Notes under the pieces: model-generated | The model's input: only the letters and a program-made list of their open reading frames with translations | Told to the model about the DNA's origin: nothing | Database searches by the model: none | Part shown: in pieces, positions 1 to 5,056 of the stretch | Position numbering within the stretch: the stretch's first letter is position 1 | Layout of the letters: every line of letters begins with the position of its first letter | Assembly (NCBI GenBank): GCA_003645555.1 | Contig: QNFN01000168.1 | Location: forward strand, 1 to 5,056 | Source: Gammaproteobacteria bacterium | GTDB taxonomy: Bacteria > Pseudomonadota > Gammaproteobacteria > QNFN01 | DNA: 5,056 bases | Direction: 5' to 3' | Translations under genes and position numbers: made by a program

Positions 1-1699
1 CCGTGACCTCATCGCCCTCCTTGACCTTGAACTCGCCCAGGCCAAAGGTCGGTGCCGACGAGGTCATGTAGACCCGCACCTTGTTGCCATCGCGGATCAC
101 CTTCGAGTCGGTCTCGAGCTTGATACCGTCCTTCTTGGCTATCGCTACCGTCGCGGCAAACGTCGGATCGTTGTGTTCGTAGTTTGACCGCGGGGTGGCG
201 GTGTCAGCACGCACGATGATGGCGTCGTGCGGCTCGGCGGAGGTCGCACCGTCGTGGACCAGCTTGAGCTTGTCGCCACTGATGTCGATCAACTGGTCGT
301 TCTCCGGCTTCAGTGGACCGACGTTGAGGAACCGGTCCTTGGAGAACTTGTTCAGCGACACCAGCCATTTGCCGTCGGCCTCCTTGGTCTCACCCATGGA
401 GGTGTGGTTGTGACCCGGCTGATAGTGCACATCGAGCTTGTCGATGATGTAGTCGACTTTCTCGCCGTTATAGGCACGGATCGCTTTCTCGATGTTCCAC
501 GAAACGGCCTGGCTGTCCAGGAACAGCGTGGTGTAACCGTTGCCACGACCGTCGAGGGCCGTGTGCAGCGGTCCGAGTCCGAGTTCGGGTTCACCGGCCA
601 CGGCATCACGTGGCTTGATCTTGTCAGCGAACAGGTCGGGAAACTTGCGCACGTCGAGGATAGTCACCGTCGGCGACAATTTGCCGTTGATGACAATGTA
701 CTTGCCGTCGGGGGCGGTGTTGACGCCGTGCGGGCTGTTCGGCACCGGGACATAACGGGTATACGGCGAGTTGGCCCGCTTGCGCCCGTCGAGCACCGGC
801 ACACCAGCGTACTCCTTGTATTTGCCGGCCTTGACCGCGGCCTCGATTGCCTTGATGTCGAAGATCACCGCCCAGTCCTGCTCATTGGAGACCATCTGCG
901 CCAGGGAGATGCCTTCCTCACTGTTGTAGCAGCTGGAGACCGCATACAGGCCCTGGTAGTCGGCATCGACATTGTCGAGATTGCCGTCGACCATCACATG
1001 CCAGGCCACCTCCATTTTTTCGCCGTCGACAGCGGTAAAGATGGCGACGTACTTGGACGGATCGTCGAGATCGCGACCGTCGTTCGGCAGCGGCACGCGG
1101 TGCTCGCCGTTGCAGAAGACGTAGCCGGTCTTGGGGTACTTCTGTGGCCGCAGGCCATGGATGTCGGCCGCGTTGGGGATCTCGATGATCTTGTCTACCT
1201 TCATGATGTCGCAGCGGATGCGGGCGACACGGGAGTTCGCCTTGTCGTTGATCCACAGGTAGCGTCCATCGTAGGTGCCGTCGGTGAACGACATGTGCGG
1301 GTGATGGGCGTCACCGTTGAGGTAGACCCCTCCGCGTGACTCCAGGTGTTTCTTGGTCTCCGGCAGCAGTCCCTCGGTGAGGATTTTGCGACTCTCGTTG
1401 GTCTGCCCCCAACCGGTGGCACTGCAACGGTTGAACACCGGGATACGCATCAGCTCGCGCATCGACGGCACGCCGACGATGCGTACCTCGCCGGCCTGGC
1501 CGCTGCTCCAGAAGCCGTAGTAGTCATCCAGTTGGCCCGGTTCGACACTGGCCGAACTGCCGGCAGCGTGCGCCTCACGTGATGCCAGTGCGCTGAAACC
1601 GGTCACGCCGCCGACACCAGCGATGGCCGCGACCCCGGCGGTGCCCTTAAGCAACTCACGCCGGGTCAATGCGGTTTTTGACTCATCCTTTTTTTCCAT
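1..1699 (-). CDS. nosZ: Nitrous oxide reductase, Tat-exported clade I type (3' end cut by window edge)
   Basis: Reduces N2O to N2 in the periplasm, the last step of denitrification. The frame is open from the ATG at 1699 to the left edge (566 codons, no stop). The N-terminus has a Tat signal (TRRELLK at residues 12-18, then an Ala/Gly-rich stretch to about residue 46), which marks clade I rather than Sec-dependent clade II enzymes. The seven CuZ histidines fit the known spacing: H132/H133 (DAHHPH), H181 (DIHGLRP), H324 (SPHGVN), H379 (GPLHTA), H430 (YQPGHNH) and H491 (EPHDA). K451 and E489 match the conserved Lys and Glu near CuZ. The visible part ends at [12 protein letters not shown], the start of the CuA cupredoxin domain, so the CuA ligands lie outside. 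The family is about 630-650 residues, so roughly 65-85 are missing. The start is set by AGGAG 8 nt upstream. It follows nosR by 91 bp and is probably co-transcribed with it. I see no frameshift. Confidence 0.97.
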   Translation of the reverse strand, partial: MEKKDESKTALTRRELLKGTAGVAAIAGVGGVTGFSALASREAHAAGSSASVEPGQLDDYYGFWSSGQAGEVRIVGVPSMRELMRIPVFNRCSATGWGQTNESRKILTEGLLPETKKHLESRGGVYLNGDAHHPHMSFTDGTYDGRYLWINDKANSRVARIRCDIMKVDKIIEIPNAADIHGLRPQKYPKTGYVFCNGEHRVPLPNDGRDLDDPSKYVAIFTAVDGEKMEVAWHVMVDGNLDNVDADYQGLYAVSSCYNSEEGISLAQMVSNEQDWAVIFDIKAIEAAVKAGKYKEYAGVPVLDGRKRANSPYTRYVPVPNSPHGVNTAPDGKYIVINGKLSPTVTILDVRKFPDLFADKIKPRDAVAGEPELGLGPLHTALDGRGNGYTTLFLDSQAVSWNIEKAIRAYNGEKVDYIIDKLDVHYQPGHNHTSMGETKEADGKWLVSLNKFSKDRFLNVGPLKPENDQLIDISGDKLKLVHDGATSAEPHDAIIVRADTATPRSNYEHNDPTFAATVAIAKKDGIKLETDSKVIRDGNKVRVYMTSSAPTFGLGEFKVKEGDEVT

Positions 1700-1707
1700 G
1701 TCACCTG

Positions 1708-1712
1708 CTCCT
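1708..1712 (-). promoter_or_regulatory. Ribosome binding site of nosZ
   Basis: Read on the minus strand this is AGGAG, 8 nt before the ATG at 1699. It is a near-consensus Shine-Dalgarno and supports the start just ahead of the Tat signal. The base of the intergenic hairpin lies 8 nt further upstream, so the site itself is outside the stem. Confidence 0.8.
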
Positions 1713-1720
1713 ATTGTCGT

Positions 1721-1742
1721 GACCGGCCAGAAGTGACCGGCC
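1721..1742 (-). other. Stable RNA hairpin in the nosR-nosZ gap
   Basis: In the transcript a 9-bp stem forms between GGCCGGUCA (1742-1734) and UGGCCGGUC (1729-1721), with loop CUUC. Seven pairs are Watson-Crick and two are G-U. No U-run follows, so it does not look like an intrinsic terminator. It ends 8 nt before the nosZ Shine-Dalgarno, which would suit a 5' stabilising structure after mRNA processing or a translation-control element. The same bases can also be read as a 10-bp direct repeat (GGCCGGTCAC twice, 4 bp apart). The pairing is seen; the role is inferred. Confidence 0.5.
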
Positions 1743-1790
1743 TTCCCTCATGCCCTCCGACACCCGCCGGGGATCAATGCGGTTCCTTTA

Positions 1791-4022
1791 CTACGCGGCT
1801 CCCTGAATGACTTCAGCCACCGCATTTTCAGTCGTCGAATCCTTGTTCCTGCGTTCCAAACTCTCGGCCATGCGCGCCGAAAGAAGAGCCTTGCGTTCGC
1901 GCCGTTCACGCCGCTGGACCATCACCGGGCACTGCTGTTCATCGTGATAAAGCTCCTGGCAACTCAGGCAGTAGAGGCACTCGTTGGGGTTAATGGGCCC
2001 CTCGGGGTGGATCGACTGGACCATGCACCCCTTGGCGCAGATCTGGCAGCGGGTGCCGCAGTCGTTGTAGCGCTTGAGCCACTCGAACATCCGCAGTCGT
2101 CCCGGGATCGCCAGTGCCGCACCGAGCGGGCATAGATAACGGCAGTAGGCCCGCTCGACGAACAGGCCAACCACGAGCGTGCCCACGGCAAACAGCACGT
2201 AGGGCCACTCACGGGCAAACTTGAGGATGATCGCGGTCTTGAACGGCTCGATCTCGGCCAGGTGTTCGGCCATCGTCAGCGAATGCAGCGAAAAGCCGAA
2301 CAGCAGCAGAAAGATGATGTACTTGAGCGTCCATAACCGCTCGTGTAATCCCCAGGGCACCGTCCATTGCGGGATATGCAATCGCTTGGCGACCCGATTG
2401 AGCAGCTCCTGCATGGCGCCGAACGGGCACAGCCAGCCGCAGAAGACACCGCGCCCCCAGAACAGCAGCGAGGCAGCGACACCACCCCAGATGATGAAGA
2501 TCAGCGGTTCCATCAGGAAGTAGTCCCAGGCGAAGCCGGTGACCAGGGCGTTGAACACCGTCATCACGTTGACCACGGAGAGCTGGGCATTGGCATACAG
2601 GCCGAGCCAGAACAGCGTAAACAGCAGGTAGACGACACGCACGCGCTCGGTCAACAACGGCCGCTTGGTCAACCACTCCTGGAAGAAGAAGATCAGTGTC
2701 AGGATGCCGAGGGCGACGATCAATATAGCGACGTCCACCTGCTTCGCATTCCAGATCTTCTGCCACAGGGGAACCTCCCCACCACCCATCGTCGCCGGTG
2801 GCATCTCGTAGCGGACATAGCTCTCTGGTAGCTGATAGCGCAGTTCGAAGGTCTGGAACGCCTTGGTCGTCGGCCCGATTTCACGGCCCACCAGCAGCTT
2901 CAGGCGCCACGGCGCAGCCGGGTCAAACGGTACATCCTCCGGTATCAGGAACGTATCGATATCCTCGAAATCGGGCGCCCCGGCGGCGGTGATGCGCCGC
3001 AAGCGTTTCTGATGGTAGTCGTGGAAGCGGAAAACGTTGTCGCCCTGATTGAGCTGGATGCGATCAAAAATTCCACCGCGCACGTAGCTCGAGCCCTTGA
3101 ACGAAAAACGGCCCATGCCGGCAATCACCAAGGCATGCTGCCCCGGGGCCAGCTTCTTCTCGAGGTTGGCGAACTCGTTGTCACCAATGGCGTTGCGACC
3201 GATGCCCGGGATCGACGCCAGACCGGCGTAGAGGTCGATGAACAGCTCGGCCGGCTCACCGGCCTCGGGGCGTGCCGCCGCCCTGACGTTGCCCGAACTG
3301 GCAAAAGCGCGGTTGACGTCTTCCAGCGTCAGCTTCAGCTGCTGCATCGATCCGTCAACCGTCAGCCCGGCCCAGTCAGTGGCTATAAACGGCCGTTCCG
3401 TATCGAGCACCGCGCGTGGTCCGGCCGGCTGGTCCGCGACCGGTTCAAGTCCGCCAAGGCGCAGCTCACGTGCCACCTTGACCGCCGCGCGAAGGACGGT
3501 GTCATCGATCACCATAATGGTCACAGTGGCCCCGGTGACGATGTCCACCTGGTGCTTTTCCCGCTCGATGTTGCGCACGAACTCGGCGATGTCGAAACCG
3601 ATGTAGCCCTCGATCACCTTGCGAATACGCGCTTCGGGGATACCGATAAGCACAATCGGTTCGCTGTGTTCGACCAGCTCCACAGAACGGATGATGGCGT
3701 CGCTATCGAGTCCTACGAGAACGTGGATCGGTTTGCCTGAGTAGCCGATGGTGCTGACGAAATCGGTGGTCAGGAACAGGTACCCGAGCAGCTCTTTACC
3801 ATGCATGGCCTGAGCGACCGGGAACTCATCGGCCGGCGGCTCAATGCGGTCGGCTCCGGGGTAGAGTGCAGAGGCCTCGGCTCCGGCAAGGAAGCGCGGC
3901 AAATCCGGCGCAGCAGAAATGGCGAGCGGAAACAGCAGCGCGAGGATGACAATAATGCGCTGGGCCAATACCCGCGCAAGGGTCACGCTGCCAGAAGTAT
4001 GGCACTCCACGTCGATCGACAT
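1791..4022 (-). CDS. nosR: NosR, membrane flavo-iron-sulfur protein for nitrous oxide reduction
   Basis: NosR is an inner-membrane protein needed for nosZ expression and for keeping NosZ active, probably by passing electrons to it. Numbering is from the chosen Met (743 residues). A signal-like segment (about 15-37, ending AISAAP) leads into a periplasmic FMN-binding domain. D160-x2-T163-G-A-T166 matches the target of the flavin transferase ApbE, so FMN is probably attached to T166. About five membrane helices follow (near 429-447, 461-479, 504-523, 566-582 and 606-622), with paired CxxxCP motifs at C528/C532 and C627/C631. The C-terminal cytoplasmic tail has two ferredoxin-like groups, C655/C659/C662/C666 and C682/C685/C688/C698, for two [4Fe-4S] clusters. 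Length and domain order are normal for NosR. An in-frame ATG at 4043 would add seven residues, but its only purine-rich stretch directly abuts the start. The ATG at 4022 has AGGA 5 nt upstream. It is followed 91 bp later by nosZ. Confidence 0.96.
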   Translation of the reverse strand: MSIDVECHTSGSVTLARVLAQRIIVILALLFPLAISAAPDLPRFLAGAEASALYPGADRIEPPADEFPVAQAMHGKELLGYLFLTTDFVSTIGYSGKPIHVLVGLDSDAIIRSVELVEHSEPIVLIGIPEARIRKVIEGYIGFDIAEFVRNIEREKHQVDIVTGATVTIMVIDDTVLRAAVKVARELRLGGLEPVADQPAGPRAVLDTERPFIATDWAGLTVDGSMQQLKLTLEDVNRAFASSGNVRAAARPEAGEPAELFIDLYAGLASIPGIGRNAIGDNEFANLEKKLAPGQHALVIAGMGRFSFKGSSYVRGGIFDRIQLNQGDNVFRFHDYHQKRLRRITAAGAPDFEDIDTFLIPEDVPFDPAAPWRLKLLVGREIGPTTKAFQTFELRYQLPESYVRYEMPPATMGGGEVPLWQKIWNAKQVDVAILIVALGILTLIFFFQEWLTKRPLLTERVRVVYLLFTLFWLGLYANAQLSVVNVMTVFNALVTGFAWDYFLMEPLIFIIWGGVAASLLFWGRGVFCGWLCPFGAMQELLNRVAKRLHIPQWTVPWGLHERLWTLKYIIFLLLFGFSLHSLTMAEHLAEIEPFKTAIILKFAREWPYVLFAVGTLVVGLFVERAYCRYLCPLGAALAIPGRLRMFEWLKRYNDCGTRCQICAKGCMVQSIHPEGPINPNECLYCLSCQELYHDEQQCPVMVQRRERRERKALLSARMAESLERRNKDSTTENAVAEVIQGAA

Positions 4023-4027
4023 TCCTG

Positions 4028-4031
4028 TCCT
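4028..4031 (-). promoter_or_regulatory. Probable ribosome binding site of nosR
   Basis: AGGA on the minus strand, 5 nt before the ATG at 4022, inside the purine-rich run GAGGGACAGGACAGGA (4038-4023). It favours the Met at 4022 over the in-frame Met at 4043. It is short and the run holds other GGA registers, so the start choice is likely rather than certain. Confidence 0.5.
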
Positions 4032-4065
4032 GTCCCTCGCCATCCCTGGGCGAATCGCTTGTTGG

Positions 4066-4096
4066 CCGCGGGATAAGTCTGGTCCATACCCGCGGG
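4066..4096 (-). other. GC-rich hairpin in the presumed nosR leader
   Basis: In the transcript CCGCGGG (4096-4090) can pair with CCCGCGG (4072-4066), a 7-bp all-GC stem with a 17-nt loop. It lies between the FNR/DNR-type box and the nosR start. No U-run follows, so a simple intrinsic terminator is unlikely. The pairing is seen, the function is unknown, and a chance match is possible because each arm contains the self-complementary CCGCGG. Confidence 0.35.
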
Positions 4097-4166
4097 ACTC
4101 GCCAGTGGCCTGTATCGGCCGTGACGATGTCAGTGCTCAGTTCACCCGATGAATGCGTCTGAAACC

Positions 4167-4180
4167 TTGATCAAGGACAA
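4167..4180 (-). promoter_or_regulatory. FNR/DNR-type regulator box upstream of nosR
   Basis: On the minus strand this reads TTGTCCTTGATCAA, a match to the FNR/DNR consensus TTGAT-N4-ATCAA: the ATCAA half is perfect and the other half is TTGTC. The TTG-N8-CAA core is intact. Boxes of this family commonly control nosR and other denitrification genes in response to low oxygen or nitric oxide. If it acts as a class II site centred at -41.5, transcription would start near 4132, giving a leader of about 110 nt to the ATG at 4022. I see no convincing -10 hexamer at the matching place. A perfect 12-bp palindrome, CCTTGATCAAGG (4165-4176), overlaps it and could be an alternative operator. Confidence 0.55.
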
Positions 4181-4232
4181 GACCACCAGGGGTCACATCG
4201 GTACCCGGAAAACGGTGTGAACGCCTGCCCGG

Positions 4233-5056
4233 TTAACGTTCGACCTGGCTGACGTCGCGCACGGCACCACGGGATGCCGACGTAGTCAACGCGGCGTAGG
4301 CGCGCAGCGCGGCCGTCACCTGGCGTGGACGTGCCTCGGCCGGCTTCCATGCTGACGTCCCTTTCGTCTCCATCGCCTGGCGACGACGGGCCAGTTCGTC
4401 GTCGGAGATCGCGAGGTGGATGCGTCGGTTGGGGATGTCGATCTCGATGGTGTCACCCTCCTCGACCAGAGCGATGTTGCCGCCCTCGGCCGCCTCGGGC
4501 GAGGCGTGGCCGATCGACAGACCCGAGGTGCCACCAGAAAAGCGTCCGTCGGTCAGCAGTGCACACGCCTTGCCCAGCCCCTTCGCCTTCAGGTAGCTGG
4601 TCGGGTAGAGCATCTCCTGCATACCGGGACCGCCTTTCGGCCCCTCGTAGCGGATCAGGACGACATCGCCCTCCTTGATCCGGCCGCCGAGGATCGACTC
4701 GACGGCCGCCTCCTGGCTTTCGCAGATGCGCGCCGGCCCGGAGAAAGTCAGATTGGATTCATCGACCCCGGCGGTCTTGACGATGCACCCCTCCTCGGCA
4801 AGGTTGCCGAACAGCACCGCGAGGCCGCCTTCCTTGCTGTAGGCGTGTTCCACGTCACGGATACAGCCCGCCTCACGGTCAACATCGAGGTCGGAAAAGC
4901 GCTTGTCCTGGCTGAAGGCCTCAAGGGTTCTCACCCCACCCGGGGCCGCACGGTAGAAGTCGTTCGGTTGCTCGCTGTCGCTCACCCGTACGTCCCAGGC
5001 ATCGAGCCCCGCACCGAGGGTCGTGCTGTGCACGGTCGGCACATCGAGGTTGATCA
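4233..5056 (-). CDS. ilvD: Dihydroxy-acid dehydratase, C-terminal half (5' end cut by window edge)
   Basis: IlvD is a cytoplasmic iron-sulfur enzyme that dehydrates 2,3-dihydroxy-acids to 2-keto acids in isoleucine and valine synthesis. About 273 codons are visible of a family length near 615. The frame runs through the right edge, so the GTG at 5042 is an internal Val (context INLDVPTVH), not a start. Family landmarks, in order, are [47 protein letters not shown], the metal-site region [17 protein letters not shown] and the signature [16 protein letters not shown], which carries the proposed catalytic serine. The end, [19 protein letters not shown], matches the normal C-terminus of E. coli IlvD, so the 3' end is intact. 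The ferredoxin-like cysteines of the N-terminal half are outside the window. It lies upstream of nosR in the same direction, with no functional link known to me. Confidence 0.96.
   Translation of the reverse strand, partial: INLDVPTVHSTTLGAGLDAWDVRVSDSEQPNDFYRAAPGGVRTLEAFSQDKRFSDLDVDREAGCIRDVEHAYSKEGGLAVLFGNLAEEGCIVKTAGVDESNLTFSGPARICESQEAAVESILGGRIKEGDVVLIRYEGPKGGPGMQEMLYPTSYLKAKGLGKACALLTDGRFSGGTSGLSIGHASPEAAEGGNIALVEEGDTIEIDIPNRRIHLAISDDELARRRQAMETKGTSAWKPAEARPRQVTAALRAYAALTTSASRGAVRDVSQVER

Noticed and set aside
227..1339. A 370-codon plus-strand open frame opposite nosZ
   Set aside because: It lies wholly antisense to a clear NosZ with all CuZ ligands. Its product is Val/Asp/His-rich with no family features, as expected when a GC-rich gene is read on the opposite strand.
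1688..1695. T-run on the plus strand as part of a terminator
   Set aside because: It is the complement of the GAA-AAA-AAG codons at the start of nosZ, and no plus-strand gene or stem precedes it.
1764..1777. A TTGAT half-site in the nosR-nosZ gap as a second FNR-type box for nosZ
   Set aside because: On the minus strand it reads TTGATCCCCGGCGG. The second half has no match to ATCAA, so a dimeric site is not supported.
3012..3740. A 242-codon plus-strand open frame opposite nosR
   Set aside because: It is antisense to the well-supported FMN-binding domain of NosR and shows no recognisable domain or ribosome binding site.
4141..4153. Short inverted repeat TTCA-cccga-TGAA downstream of the FNR/DNR-type box
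   Set aside because: It has only 4-bp arms, does not match a regulator consensus I know, and could easily be chance.
5040..5042. GTG at 5042 as the start of a short ilvD-like protein
   Set aside because: The frame stays open upstream to the window edge with IlvD-like residues, and a 269-residue protein would be less than half the family length, so this is an internal Val codon.

Overview
The window looks like a chromosomal fragment of a GC-rich denitrifying proteobacterium. A gammaproteobacterium is my best guess, from the E. coli-like IlvD and the DNR/FNR-type promoter layout, but the sequence alone does not prove the lineage. All three genes lie on the minus strand, so transcription runs from high to low coordinates.

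Layout in transcription order: (1) the C-terminal half of ilvD (dihydroxy-acid dehydratase, branched-chain amino acid synthesis), cut by the right edge and ending at 4233. (2) A 189-bp (from the upstream Met) to 210-bp (from the chosen Met) gap with an FNR/DNR-type box (4167-4180), a GC-rich hairpin in the presumed nosR leader (4066-4096) and no recognisable ilvD terminator. (3) nosR, complete, encoding the membrane flavo-iron-sulfur protein needed for nitrous oxide reduction. (4) A 91-bp gap with a strong hairpin (1721-1742) and a good ribosome binding site. (5) nosZ, the Tat-exported nitrous oxide reductase of the clade I type. It is cut by the left edge after 566 codons, just inside the C-terminal CuA cupredoxin domain.

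NosZ carries out the last step of denitrification, N2O to N2, in the periplasm. NosR is thought to supply electrons to NosZ and to support its expression and maturation. The rest of a typical nos cluster (nosDFYL and others) would be expected beyond the left edge. The FNR/DNR-type box ahead of nosR fits induction by low oxygen and nitric oxide. ilvD is probably an unrelated housekeeping neighbour.

I found no mobile element, CRISPR array, tRNA or rRNA, and no sign of a previously undescribed system. The less ordinary points are the two intergenic hairpins, the regulatory box overlapping a perfect 12-bp palindrome, and a possible 16-codon leader ORF whose stop lies one base before the nosZ start.
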